A stretch of DNA of 64,000 nt from Bauldia sp. (GCA_026126025.1 JAHCJZ010000013.1:1-64000), one strand, 5' to 3'. Numbered from the stretch's first letter, positions 17,162 through 26,199 are shown. Numbers and translations: made by a program. The notes: generated by a model not told the origin, from the letters alone.

Positions 17162-18339
17162 GGCTTGAGCGTCCGTTGCACGCGCGCCAGGCCGATGGCG
17201 CCGGTCACGACGCCGATGACGAGCAGGATGGCCACCGCCAGCAGCGCCGAGCCAGTCGCGCCGCCGCCGACATCGCCGAGGCCGCGCACATACCATGCGT
17301 TCGGCGTGAGGAAGCGGAGCTGCGCCATGAGCCCCTCGCCGGCCGTGATCGGCACGAAGGTGCCGCCCAGCATCGCCAGGGTGATCGCGACGATCGACTG
17401 GAGGTTGCCGGCCTGCTCGGCGGTCCGCGCCAGGCCGCCGACAAGGGTCATGACGCCGGCCGCCGCGATGACCGCGGCGGCGATAACGAGGAAGGCCAGC
17501 ACCGGGTTGCCCCATTCGGCACCCATCAGCACGCTCGACAGCACCGCCAGGACGACCATGGCGAGAATGCCGAGGCCGACATTGGCCAGCGTCTTGCCGG
17601 CGATGATCGACGCCGGCGGAATCGGCGTCGAGAGCAGCCGCCCCAGCGTGCCCAGCCCCCGCTCTTCAAGGAGGCTGGTCGCCGCCAGGCCGGCCACGAA
17701 GAACATGAAGAAGAGCCCGAGGCCGGCGACGAAGAACGTCGCTGCCGGAAGCTGGCGCGACCGGATTTCGGTCGTCGTGAAGGTGATCGGCGGCAGCATC
17801 TCGCCCGCCGCCGCGGCGGCATCGGGCAGCTGGTCGAGGGTGATCGCCCCGACTTCCGCGGCCGTCCTGGCCCCGAGCGTGGCGGTGGCGACGCCGCGCC
17901 CGAAGCCCTCGGCAATCGCCCGGGCGACCGCGGTGCCGATGCCGGAATCGATATTGCCGACCACGGCGATCGCCGCCGGCTGCCCCATCATGACCGATAC
18001 CGAGAGCGCGGAGGGCACCAGGAACGCGGCGTCGAGATCGCCGTCCTCGACCGCCTGCTCCGCAGCTTCGGGGGTGTCGTAGCGGGTGAGGACGATATCG
18101 CCATTGCCTTCGATCGCCGCCAGCTGGCCGGCGAACGCCTCGGCGATCGCGCCGCCATCGGCATCGTGGAGGCCATAGTCGAACGGCTCGTCGAGATTGC
18201 CCTGGATGGCGCCGCCGATGATGAGGTTGAACACGAAAGCGAGCGCCAGCGGCGCGGCGAGACCGATGATGAAGAACGAGCGGTCGCGAAGGCGCTGCGC
18301 CAGCTCCTTGCGCGCGATCAGGAGGACCGCCGGGAGCAT
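17158..18339 (-). CDS. ABC-2 type exporter permease (first of two)
   Basis: 393 residues. N-terminal helix SFFIIGLAAPLALAFVFNLI, a large loop with Ala/Asp-rich sequence, then FFVAGLGLFFMFFVAGLAATSLLEERGLGTLGRLLS and further helices, the same ABC2_membrane_3 plan as the gene that follows. The motif EERGLGTLGRL..TPI is the cytoplasmic coupling segment between helices 2 and 3. It shares one base with the stop of the ATPase gene upstream and four with the start of the next permease, so the three are translationally coupled. Confidence 0.9.
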   Translation of the reverse strand: MLPAVLLIARKELAQRLRDRSFFIIGLAAPLALAFVFNLIIGGAIQGNLDEPFDYGLHDADGGAIAEAFAGQLAAIEGNGDIVLTRYDTPEAAEQAVEDGDLDAAFLVPSALSVSVMMGQPAAIAVVGNIDSGIGTAVARAIAEGFGRGVATATLGARTAAEVGAITLDQLPDAAAAAGEMLPPITFTTTEIRSRQLPAATFFVAGLGLFFMFFVAGLAATSLLEERGLGTLGRLLSTPIPPASIIAGKTLANVGLGILAMVVLAVLSSVLMGAEWGNPVLAFLVIAAAVIAAAGVMTLVGGLARTAEQAGNLQSIVAITLAMLGGTFVPITAGEGLMAQLRFLTPNAWYVRGLGDVGGGATGSALLAVAILLVIGVVTGAIGLARVQRTLKP

Positions 18340-19283
18340 CAGTCCCTCAGCGCCTTGCCGGTGAGGTGGAGAAACACCGTCTCGAGGTCGGGCTTCTCGA
18401 CAACCACCGAGGACACCGACATTCCACCGGCCGCAAGTTCGCTGAGCACGGCGGGGAGCACGCCGGCGGCATCGGCGGCAAGGACCGACACCCCCTCGGG
18501 CGACACCGAGGCATCGGAGACGCCTGCCACGCCGCGCGCGCGGGCCGCCGCTCCACTGAGATCGCCGCTGCCCTCGACCTTGATCCGCTCGGCCTCGCCG
18601 ACGAGCTTCACGAGCTCCTGCTGCGTGCCTTCGGCCCGCACCTCGCCGCCGTCGATGATGCCGACGCGGTCGCAGAGCCGCTCCGCCTCCTCCATGTAAT
18701 GGGTGGTGTAGAGGACGGCGATGCCGGCGCCGGCCAACTGCTCGACGCTCTCCAGGATGGCGTTGCGCGACTGGGGGTCGACGCCGACGGTGGGCTCGTC
18801 CAGGACGAGCAGCGTCGGGCCGTGGATCAGGCCGATGCCGATGTTGAGGCGCCGCTTCATGCCGCCGGAATAGGTGCCGCTGCGGTCGTTGGCGCGATCG
18901 GCGAGGCCGATGACGCGCAGGACCTCGGTGATCCGCGACTCCAGCTCGGTCCCGCCGAGCCCGTAGAGGCGGCCGAAGAAGCGGAGGTTCTCCCGCGCGG
19001 TGAGGTCGGGATAGATCGCGAGATCCTGCGGGACGAGGCCGATCATCCGCTTCGGCTCGAGCGTGGCCGTGGTCATCGCCTGCCCGCCGACGGTGACGGT
19101 GCCTTCGTCGGGCTTCAGCAGGCCGCAGATCATCGAGATCGTGGTCGTCTTGCCGGAGCCGTTCGGGCCGAGAAGGCCGTAGGTCTCGCCGGGAGCAATG
19201 GTGAAGCTGACGCCGTTGACCGCCTGAACGTGGCCGAACCGCTTCGCGAGGCCGCTGGCCTCAAGAACTACCGTTCCGTCCAT
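18339..19283 (-). CDS. ABC exporter ATP-binding protein (DrrA/CcmA-like)
   Basis: 314 residues: one nucleotide-binding domain plus a ~90-residue C-terminal extension typical of DrrA/NatA-type exporter ATPases. Walker A GPNGSGKTTT (~40), signature YSGGMKRRLNIGIGLIHG (~140), Walker B LLVLDEPTVGVDPQSR (~160) and the H-loop TTHYMEEAERL are complete. It heads the operon and pairs with the two ABC-2 permeases encoded after it. The TYSGGMKRRL pattern is that of antibiotic and lipid exporters, but the cargo is not known. Confidence 0.93.
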   Translation of the reverse strand: MDGTVVLEASGLAKRFGHVQAVNGVSFTIAPGETYGLLGPNGSGKTTTISMICGLLKPDEGTVTVGGQAMTTATLEPKRMIGLVPQDLAIYPDLTARENLRFFGRLYGLGGTELESRITEVLRVIGLADRANDRSGTYSGGMKRRLNIGIGLIHGPTLLVLDEPTVGVDPQSRNAILESVEQLAGAGIAVLYTTHYMEEAERLCDRVGIIDGGEVRAEGTQQELVKLVGEAERIKVEGSGDLSGAAARARGVAGVSDASVSPEGVSVLAADAAGVLPAVLSELAAGGMSVSSVVVEKPDLETVFLHLTGKALRD

Positions 19284-19597
19284 GACCTCGCCCTGCGGAA
19301 AGCCGGTCCTCGGCTCAACATCGGGATTGCGCCCGGGCTTGTCCAGCCGACGGCTCCACCGCCGCTTGCATTTCCCGCGGTTTTCGCGCCGACACGCGGC
19401 CGCAGGATGCCCAATCCATTATGCATACAAATACAGGACGTTTGCTTAAGCGCTTGGCATCCGCACAGAAATCAGGCTAGTTCGACCGTCGGTGGACACT
19501 TATGGTCCGCCGACACGCCTGCCGGCTCGCGCCAGTTCCCAACGGGTTCTCGCGCGGCGGGAGCGCCCGCCCCGTGCGGGCTCGCCGGCGGTAGCCA
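19284..19597. other. Divergent intergenic region, no gene seen
   Basis: 314 bp between the divergent exporter operon and the FecR gene. It should hold both promoters. A stretch around 19414-19455 (TTATGCATACAAATACAGGA and TTTGCTTAAGCG) is clearly less GC-rich than its surroundings, but I cannot place a convincing -35/-10 pair. Confidence 0.5.
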
Positions 19598-20944
19598 ATG
19601 CGGGTCTGGGACATGCTTGACGCTGCCTTGCGTGCAAACCCCGCCGGCCGGTCACGCCTCGTGAGGCTCGTCGCGCTCGCGGCCGCGACGCTCCTCGGGG
19701 CGCTCGCCCTTGCGGCCCAGCCGGCCGCCGCGCAGGGTCAGCCCTCGCTCGGCAACGCGGTCCGGGTCATCCCCAATGCCGTCGGGCTCCTGGGCGGCCA
19801 GACGATCACCCTGATCAACGGCAGCGACCTTTTCGAAGGCCAGACGATCGAGACCAGCGCCGACGGCGAGGTCCACATCATCTTCCTCGACGATACGCGC
19901 ATGGTGATCGGGCCGAATTCGACCCTGATCATCGAGCGCTTCCTGCTGCGCGACCCGACGACGGTCAGCGACCTCGTGATCAACGCGCTGGGCGGCACGT
20001 TCCGCTTCATCAGCGGCAACAGCCCCAGCGAGGCCTACCGGATCCAGACCCCGACCGGCACGATCGGCGTTCGCGGCACGGAGTTCGACTTCTTCATCGA
20101 CTGGGACACCGGAGAGGTCACGGTCGTCGTCTATGAAGGCACGGTCATCATCACCCCGAACAACGGGCCGGCGGTGCTCCTCGACGCAAGCTGCGTCATC
20201 GGGCTCATGGAGATGACCAACGCCAACGTGATCGACAACGACAATGTCGGCGACGGCGCCTTCCCCTTCGCGATCAACCAGGCGACTCTGTCGGACCTGT
20301 TCCGGGTCTCGAACCCGCGGCGCTGCCTCCTCGACGTCGAGGACTACATGCCGGGGAACATGAACGACCCGCCGCCGCCACCTCCTCCCCCACCGCCACC
20401 GCCGCCGCCCCCTCCGCCGGACTGCGACGATCCGGCCATGTCCGGTTCCGACGAGTGTCCGCCGCCACCGCCGCCGGACTGTGACAATCCGGGCATGTCC
20501 GGTTCGGACGAGTGTCCGCCGCCGCCTCCTCCTCCGCCTCCACCGCCCCCTCCACCGGACTGCGACAATCCGGGCATGTCCGGTTCGGACGAGTGTCCGC
20601 CGCCTCCGCCGGATTGCGAGGAGGAATACAGCGAAGGTTGCCCACCTCCGGAGTGCGGGGAGGTGTACAGCGAAAGCTGCCCACCTCCGGAATGTGAGGA
20701 GGAATACAGCGAAGGCTGCTCGCCTCCGGATTGCGAGGAGGAATACAGCGAGGGCTGCCCACCTCCGGAATGCGAGGAGGAATACAGCGAAGGCTGCTCA
20801 CCTCCGGAACCTCCCGAATGCTGGCCCCATCACGGCACCTGCGGTTATGGCGGCGGCTACGGCTGGGACGGGGGACACCGTTGGTGGCGGGGCCATCATG
20901 GCCATGGCTGGGACTGGGGATACGGCGGGGGCTACGGGCATTGA
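19598..20944 (+). CDS. FecR-domain exported protein with Cys/Pro-rich tandem repeats
   Basis: 448 residues. Signal peptide (~20-46, ending PAAAQG) is followed by a FecR domain (~55-190; NGSDLFEGQTIETSADGEVHI, DDTRMVIGPNSTLII, RIQTPTGTIGVRGTEFDFF). The C-terminal ~190 residues are unusual: poly-proline runs separate three units DCDxPxMSGSDEC, then five units of the type xCEEEYSEGCxPP, and a Gly/His/Trp/Tyr-rich end (GGYGWDGGHRWWRG). FecR domains here resemble those of non-TonB, surface-associated proteins that accompany CHASE2 cyclases. The cyclase gene starts 69 nt later. The repeats may bind metal or form disulfides; this is speculation. Confidence 0.88.
   Translation: MRVWDMLDAALRANPAGRSRLVRLVALAAATLLGALALAAQPAAAQGQPSLGNAVRVIPNAVGLLGGQTITLINGSDLFEGQTIETSADGEVHIIFLDDTRMVIGPNSTLIIERFLLRDPTTVSDLVINALGGTFRFISGNSPSEAYRIQTPTGTIGVRGTEFDFFIDWDTGEVTVVVYEGTVIITPNNGPAVLLDASCVIGLMEMTNANVIDNDNVGDGAFPFAINQATLSDLFRVSNPRRCLLDVEDYMPGNMNDPPPPPPPPPPPPPPPPPDCDDPAMSGSDECPPPPPPDCDNPGMSGSDECPPPPPPPPPPPPPPDCDNPGMSGSDECPPPPPDCEEEYSEGCPPPECGEVYSESCPPPECEEEYSEGCSPPDCEEEYSEGCPPPECEEEYSEGCSPPEPPECWPHHGTCGYGGGYGWDGGHRWWRGHHGHGWDWGYGGGYGH
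20420..20819 (+). repeat. Tandem Cys/Pro coding repeats in the FecR gene
   Basis: Two families: three copies of a DCDxPxMSGSDEC unit, each followed by 5-14 prolines, and five copies of a 13-residue (39-bp) CEEEYSEGC-PPP unit starting near 20615. DNA between copies is nearly identical (GGAATGCGAGGAGGAATACA recurs), showing recent expansion. Confidence 0.9.
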
Positions 20945-21013
20945 TCGGGCCGGCCACGGCTTTGCGGTGGCGCAGCACCCGCGCTTCGCCCTCGCGACCG
21001 TCCTAACCGCCCA

Positions 21014-23188
21014 ATGCGGCGCCGGCGCCTCATCGTCATCCCGCTCGGGCTGGCGATCGTCGTGCTGCTCGCCTGGGTCCGGCTTGCCGATCCATACCCG
21101 GTCCAGGCGCTCCGCGAGATCGCGTTCGACGGCTTCCAGCGGGTCGCGCCGCGCGCCGAGGGCGACTTTCCGATCCGCATCGTCGACATCGACGAGGCCT
21201 CGCTGGAGACCGTCGGCCAGTGGCCGTGGCCGCGCGACCGGATGGCGGAGCTGACGCGCCGCCTCACGGAGCTCGGCGCCGCCGCGATCGTCTATGACGT
21301 GCTCTTCCCGGAGGCGGACCGCCTGTCGCCCGTCCGCATTGCCGAGGCGATGGGCCTTGAGCCGGGGGAGGAGCCGCTTGCCGACTTCGATGCGGATTTC
21401 GCCGCGGCGCTCGCGGCTGGACCATCCGTCCTCGGCTTCGGCCTGACGCCTGGCGCCGGCGCGATCGAGCAGCGGCCCAAGGCGGGATTTGCCGTCAACG
21501 GGGCGACCACGGAGGTGAACGTCCCGATCATGCCCGGCGCGGTGATGCCGATCCCGCTCCTTGCCGAGGCCGCGCAGGGGCTCGGCAGCGTCAGCCTCGA
21601 ACCCGCGGGCAATGTCAGCGTGGTCCGCCGCCTCCCGCTGATCTGGGCGGATGGCAGCCGGCTCTATCCCTCGCTCGCGATCGAAGCCCTTCGCGTCGCC
21701 GTCGGCGCCCGCACGGTGCTGGTGCTGTCGGATCTCACCGGCGGCCGTACGGTCGACGCCATCCGGCTTGCCAATTTCGAGGTGCCGACGACGCCGGATG
21801 GCGGCCTCTGGCTCTACTACCAGCCGACTCCGGACGATCTCTACGTGCCGGCCGCGGAAATCCTCGGCCCCGACTACCAGGCACAGCAGGAGCTGATCGC
21901 CGGCAACATCGTCTTCATCGGCACGTCGGCGACGGGGCTTCTCGACATTCGCGGCACGCCGCTCGGCACCAACATGCCGGGCGTGGAGATCCATGTTCAG
22001 GCGCTGCAGCAGATCCTCTCCGGGACGTTCCTCCAACGCGCCGACTGGATCAGCGGCGCCGAGATCCTCGCTTTCGTCCTCATCAGCATCGCCATCATCT
22101 TCGTCACGCTGTTCTCCGGTCCGCTGATCGGCCTTGCCGTCGGCGGCGGGCTCCTGATCGCGATGGGCGCCGCGTCCTGGCTCGCCTTCGCCAATGCCGG
22201 GGTGCTGGTCGATCCGAGCTTCCCGGTCCTCGGCGCGTTCATCGTCTACGCCGCGATGGTGTTCTTCCAGTTCACCATCGCCGACGCCGACAAGCGGAAG
22301 ATCCGCGGGGCCTTCGGATACTATGTGGCGCCGGCGCTCCTGACGGAGATCGAGAAGAACAGCGGGCGGCTGCGGCTCGGCGGCGAGACCCGCGAGCTGT
22401 CGATCATGTTCTCCGACGTGCGCAACTTCACCACCCTCAGCGAAGGGCTGACGCCGGAGCGGCTGGTCGCCAAGATCAACACGCTCTTCAACGCGCTGGG
22501 CAACGAGATCACCGGCCAATACGGCACGATCGACAAGTTCATCGGCGACGCCATCATGGCGTTCTGGAACGCGCCGGTCGACGTCGAGCGTCACGCCCTG
22601 CGCGCCTGCAAGGCGGCGCTCGGCATGCGCCATCGGCTCCGCGAGCTGAACGCCGCCGACGGCTTCGGGCTCCGCGCCGAGAACCACCCGATGGGCGAGC
22701 TCGCGATCGGCATCGGCATTGCGACCGGCGAGGCGCTGGTCGGCAATTTCGGCCTTGAGACGCGGTTCGACTATTCCTGCGTCGGTGATTCGGTGAATGT
22801 CGCCTCCCGCGTCGAGGGCGCGTGCAAGACGGTCGGCTACGACATCGTCGTCGTCGAGACGACGCGCCGCGAGGCCACCGGGCTCGCCTTCCTCGAAGCG
22901 GGCGCGATCGCCCTTAAGGGCAAGAGCAGGCCGGAGCCGATCCACATCCTCGTCGGGGACGAAGCCCTCGCCGCGAGCGCCGATTTCAAGGCGCTGGAGG
23001 CGGCGCACCAGGCCGCGATCGAGGCGCTTGCCGCCGACGATCCCAATGCCGACGCTGCGATCGACCGCTGTCTTGCGCTGATCACCTTCCCCGATGCGCT
23101 GATGGCGACGTTCTACGAGGTGATGCGCGGCCGCGGCGGCGATTTCGGCGGCCGGTCAGCGAAGCCGGCAATGGCCGAGGCACACTGA
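21014..23188 (+). CDS. CHASE2-domain class III adenylate/guanylate cyclase
   Basis: 724 residues. An N-terminal membrane helix (~5-22) leads into an extracytoplasmic CHASE2 sensor (~28-335; includes VDIDEASLETVGQWPWPRDRMAEL). Three helices (~350-430) anchor it, and a class III cyclase domain follows (~465-640): FSDVRNFTTLSEG and DKFIGDAIMAFWNAP hold the two metal-binding Asp, and CVGDSVNVASRVEGAC holds the transition-state Asn and Arg, so it should be active. Product (cAMP or cGMP) is not certain. The FecR gene directly upstream probably encodes a partner on the other face of the membrane. Confidence 0.93.
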   Translation: MRRRRLIVIPLGLAIVVLLAWVRLADPYPVQALREIAFDGFQRVAPRAEGDFPIRIVDIDEASLETVGQWPWPRDRMAELTRRLTELGAAAIVYDVLFPEADRLSPVRIAEAMGLEPGEEPLADFDADFAAALAAGPSVLGFGLTPGAGAIEQRPKAGFAVNGATTEVNVPIMPGAVMPIPLLAEAAQGLGSVSLEPAGNVSVVRRLPLIWADGSRLYPSLAIEALRVAVGARTVLVLSDLTGGRTVDAIRLANFEVPTTPDGGLWLYYQPTPDDLYVPAAEILGPDYQAQQELIAGNIVFIGTSATGLLDIRGTPLGTNMPGVEIHVQALQQILSGTFLQRADWISGAEILAFVLISIAIIFVTLFSGPLIGLAVGGGLLIAMGAASWLAFANAGVLVDPSFPVLGAFIVYAAMVFFQFTIADADKRKIRGAFGYYVAPALLTEIEKNSGRLRLGGETRELSIMFSDVRNFTTLSEGLTPERLVAKINTLFNALGNEITGQYGTIDKFIGDAIMAFWNAPVDVERHALRACKAALGMRHRLRELNAADGFGLRAENHPMGELAIGIGIATGEALVGNFGLETRFDYSCVGDSVNVASRVEGACKTVGYDIVVVETTRREATGLAFLEAGAIALKGKSRPEPIHILVGDEALAASADFKALEAAHQAAIEALAADDPNADAAIDRCLALITFPDALMATFYEVMRGRGGDFGGRSAKPAMAEAH

Positions 23189-23189
23189 G

Positions 23190-23573
23190 CTACTGCGCCC
23201 AGACCAAAGCGGCGACCATGCCGATATAGGTCAGCTGGTGACCGAGCTGGTCGGCGCCGAGGAAGAGGAACCGCGTCGCCTCGGCGGGCTGGAAGCGCCG
23301 CTCGATCTGCTCCTTCCCCCAGTCGAGGTGGTAGTGGATGACGAACTCGGCCGCGAGGACCAGGACACCGGCCCAGACCGGCGCGTTCAGGATGAAGAGC
23401 GCCGGGATCGAGCCGATGACGTGCAGGCCGGAATGAATGAAGCCGGCGGGATGGCCGTAGATCCCCTTGTTGCGGAAGAAATGGTACGGCCGCTGGAAGA
23501 CGAAGTCGAAGACGAAATGCTTGGCCGCGAGGTAGGCGAGCGCAAGGAGAATCAGGGCTTCCTGGTCGGTCAA
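23190..23573 (-). CDS. DUF3307 family membrane protein
   Basis: 127 residues from a TTG start at 23573. Conserved pieces AAKHFVFDFVFQRPYHFFRNKGIYGHPAGFIHSGLH are typical of DUF3307, with three to four membrane helices and several histidines (HSGLHVIG, EFVIHYHLDW, DQLGHQLTY) that could face one another in the membrane. The function of the family is not known. It ends 1 nt from the convergent cyclase gene. Confidence 0.85.
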   Translation of the reverse strand: MTDQEALILLALAYLAAKHFVFDFVFQRPYHFFRNKGIYGHPAGFIHSGLHVIGSIPALFILNAPVWAGVLVLAAEFVIHYHLDWGKEQIERRFQPAEATRFLFLGADQLGHQLTYIGMVAALVWAQ

Positions 23574-23925
23574 TGCGCTTCCCCGGTTGCGGCCGCGCGG
23601 CCGTCTGCGCGGGTCAAATGATGGCCGAGGCGCTCCGCAAAGACAATTGCAGCCCTGCCGCTACTCGGCGAGAAAGCGGACGATCCGGTTCGTCGCCGCC
23701 AAACTGGTGGGCCGCCATGCCGAAGCTCGCGCGACTGAACCGCCACGCGGTGAGCGGTCCCCTCACCCACCGCGGACCATGAAGGTCGGATGACGGCCGG
23801 AAATCAGGGACGGGCTGGCTTAGCGCGGCGCTTGCCCTGTGGTATCACCCGGCAGGCGTCGGCTCGGGGGAGCCCGCCGCGATTATCCCTAAGGCGGGGA
23901 ACCCGCACCTCCGGAGGCGATGCGC
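23574..23925. other. Intergenic region, no gene seen
   Basis: 352 bp upstream of the SpoIIE-type phosphatase gene. Short GC-rich frames exist on both strands but none has a credible start, codon pattern or family resemblance. A GGAGG at 23913-23917 serves the ATG at 23926. Confidence 0.5.
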
Positions 23926-25278
23926 ATGAGCCCTGCTGCGCCCGGCACAGCCGCATCCGCCGTCGAGCCTCCGATCGATTTCCCCACCGTCGAATTCCTG
24001 AAACGCCATGCCAGCTTCACGTCGCTCGATCTAACCGAACTCGAGGCGGTGGTCAGGAGCAGCCCGGTCGAGGCCTTCGATGCCGGGGCGACGGTGATCA
24101 CCCAGGGAGATTCCGGGCGGTGCGCCTATCTCGTGCTGGAGGGCAACCTCTCGGTCGAGGTCGACACCGGGATGGGCCTGGTGAAGGTCGCGGCGCTGAG
24201 CGCAGGCGACATGGTCGGCGAGATCGCGGCGTTCGCGGCGGTCAACCGGACCGCCAGCGTTCACGCGGTCAGCGCGGCGCGGTTGCTCCGCCTCGACCAG
24301 GAGACGATCCGCACGCTGCTGACGGGCAATCCCGCCGCGGCGATGGCGATCACCGCCGAGCTCGGCCGGCGCCTGGAGCAGCAGAACGGCGTCATCGCCA
24401 CGCTCGTCCAAGCGGCCGGCGCGCTGGCCGAAGGCGCGTTCGAGCCGACCATGCTGGCGAGCCTCAAGGACAAGGCGAGCCGCCTTGCCCATCTCGCCGA
24501 GCTGTTCGAGACCATGGCGAGCGAAATCGCGGCGAAGCGCGCGTTCAACCAGGAGATGGACACGGCCGCCGCGATCCAGCGGTCGCTCCTCCCCGCCCCG
24601 TTCGACCCGGCCACCGCCGGCGGCCGCTGCGACGCGTTCGGGCGGATGATCCCGGCGCGCCAGGTCGGCGGCGATTTCTATGATTATTTCTACGTAACGC
24701 CCGACGTCATCGCGATCGCGGTCGGCGACGTCTCGGGCAAGGGCGTCGCGGCCGCGATGTTCATGAGCGTGTCGCGCACGATGCTGCGGACGATCTGCTC
24801 GGAAAGCGCCTCGCCCTCGACCATCCTCGGCAAGATGAACAACCTCCTCGCCCGCGACAACAGCGAGGCGATGTTCGTCACGGTCGTGCTGGCGCTGGTC
24901 GACCTCGCCACCGGCGCGGTGAAGATGGGCGCCGCGGGCCATGACGAAGCCTACTTTCTTCCCGCCGACGGCGCGCCGATACGGATCGCCCATATGGGAC
25001 CGGCGATCGGCCTCTTCGAGGACGCGACCTACCCGGAACGGACGCTCGCGATGAAGCCCGGCGACGCGCTGCTCCTCGCCACCGACGGTGTGACCGAGGC
25101 GTTCAACACGGAGAATGCGGCGTTCGGGCAGGAGCGCCTGGAGGAGTTCCTGCGCTACCGGCGGCCAAAGAGCGCGCAGGGCATGGTTGACGGGATCGTC
25201 GCCGAAGTGGACGCCTTCGCGGCCGGCGCCCCACGCTCGGACGACACCACCGTCCTGGCAATGACGCTCAACGGCTAG
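23926..25278 (+). CDS. PP2C/SpoIIE-type serine phosphatase with N-terminal cyclic-nucleotide-binding domain
   Basis: 450 residues; ATG 23926 lies 8 nt after GGAGG (ATG 23920 is too close). Residues ~25-140 form a cNMP-binding/Crp-like barrel (FDAGATVITQGDSGRCAYLVLEG, VGEIAAFAAVNRTASV). A helical linker (~140-205) joins a SpoIIE-type PP2C domain (~215-450) with the metal-binding aspartates in ARQVGGDFYDYF, AVGDVSGKGVAA, LLATDGVTEAFN and RSDDTTVLAM. It should dephosphorylate the STAS antagonist encoded by the convergent pair next door, making a partner switch that responds to a ligand of the N-terminal domain. Its last 11 bp overlap the RsbW-like gene. Confidence 0.93.
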   Translation: MSPAAPGTAASAVEPPIDFPTVEFLKRHASFTSLDLTELEAVVRSSPVEAFDAGATVITQGDSGRCAYLVLEGNLSVEVDTGMGLVKVAALSAGDMVGEIAAFAAVNRTASVHAVSAARLLRLDQETIRTLLTGNPAAAMAITAELGRRLEQQNGVIATLVQAAGALAEGAFEPTMLASLKDKASRLAHLAELFETMASEIAAKRAFNQEMDTAAAIQRSLLPAPFDPATAGGRCDAFGRMIPARQVGGDFYDYFYVTPDVIAIAVGDVSGKGVAAAMFMSVSRTMLRTICSESASPSTILGKMNNLLARDNSEAMFVTVVLALVDLATGAVKMGAAGHDEAYFLPADGAPIRIAHMGPAIGLFEDATYPERTLAMKPGDALLLATDGVTEAFNTENAAFGQERLEEFLRYRRPKSAQGMVDGIVAEVDAFAAGAPRSDDTTVLAMTLNG

Positions 25279-25681
25279 GCCCGCAGACGATCCGCAGCCG
25301 GTTCTCGTTGCCGACGCGCTCATAGCCGAGCGCGCTTGCGGTCTGGCGGATCAGTTGGACGCCGAAGCCGCCGGCCACGTCATGCTCAAGGTCGGTGAGC
25401 TTGTCGCGCGCTTCGCGCTCGAGCGGATTGAACTCGCGGCCATTGTCGATGACCACCGCAGCCGCAGAGCGCTCGTTGCCGCTGAACTCGACCTCGATCC
25501 GCGGATCGTCCTCGGGCTGGAAGGCATAGAGGATGACGTTGGCGACCGCCTCGTTGAGGCAGAGCCGCAGATCCTCAGCGACGCCGGCCGGCACCGCGGC
25601 GTCGGCGAAGACCTCGTCCAGCCAGGCGTTGAGCCGCGTCGCTTCGGAGATCTCCGGAGCCAGCGTCAGGCGCCGTTCCAT
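25268..25681 (-). CDS. RsbW-like anti-sigma factor / serine kinase (HATPase_c_2)
   Basis: 137 residues, the usual size. The GHKL ATP-binding motifs are present: N-box CLNEAVANVILYAF, G1 box VIDNGREFNP, and G2 region DVAGGFGVQLIRQTAS. Such proteins phosphorylate a STAS antagonist and sequester a partner, often a sigma factor. The start is 4 nt after the stop of the STAS gene. No sigma factor gene lies in the window, so the target is elsewhere or is not a sigma factor. Confidence 0.93.
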   Translation of the reverse strand: MERRLTLAPEISEATRLNAWLDEVFADAAVPAGVAEDLRLCLNEAVANVILYAFQPEDDPRIEVEFSGNERSAAAVVIDNGREFNPLEREARDKLTDLEHDVAGGFGVQLIRQTASALGYERVGNENRLRIVCGPSR

Positions 25682-25685
25682 GAAT

Positions 25686-26024
25686 TCACGCCACGAAGGC
25701 CGCGCGGGCGTCCGCCTCGTTGGCGACGATCGGGACGAGCGAATCCATGCCCGTCGCCACCAGCACCTTCTGCGCGGCGTCGGTCGGGTTCATGATCACC
25801 ATCCTGCCCCCGCGCCGCGTGATGGTCTTGGCGGCCTTCACGAACACCCGGATGCCCATCGAGGCGAGGAAGGTCACCCCGGTGAGGTCGACCAGCAGCT
25901 TGTCGCGGCTGCCCGCCGCCACGCTGAACGGCAGGTCGATCTGGCTCGCGCCGGCAAGATCGAGCGATCCCTCGAGCTCCAGCTTGAGGATTCCCCCATC
26001 GAGCTCGACCCGGTGCATCTCCAT
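25686..26024 (-). CDS. STAS-domain anti-sigma factor antagonist (RsbV/SpoIIAA-like)
   Basis: 112 residues, a single STAS domain: LEGSLDLAGASQIDLPFS, LLVDLTGVTFLASMGIRVFV and TRRGGRMVIMNPTDAAQKVL. The Ser in TFLASMGIR is the expected phosphorylation site for the kinase encoded 4 nt downstream. GAGGAGC lies ~8 nt before the ATG at 26024. With the convergent SpoIIE phosphatase this makes a complete kinase-antagonist-phosphatase module. Confidence 0.93.
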   Translation of the reverse strand: MEMHRVELDGGILKLELEGSLDLAGASQIDLPFSVAAGSRDKLLVDLTGVTFLASMGIRVFVKAAKTITRRGGRMVIMNPTDAAQKVLVATGMDSLVPIVANEADARAAFVA

Positions 26025-26199
26025 CGACAGGCTCCTCGCAAACGGACGGCCGCGCTGGTTTCACGGCCCAGCCGCGCCAGCGTCGCCGTGTATAGGCGGC
26101 GCAGTTTGACAGTTCGACGACAGCGAAGCCATGCCCCGCCGGCGCTGCGGTCCCCTGCCCCGGGGAAAGACCGGCCGGCTCCGCCCGTCTAGCCGGTCG

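Noticed and set aside
20344-20577. 77-codon minus-strand Gly-rich ORF
   Set aside because: It is the complement of the poly-proline run in the FecR gene and has no independent support.
20798-23008. 736-codon open frame opposite the CHASE2 cyclase
   Set aside because: Shadow frame rich in Arg, Asp and Gly, no motif.
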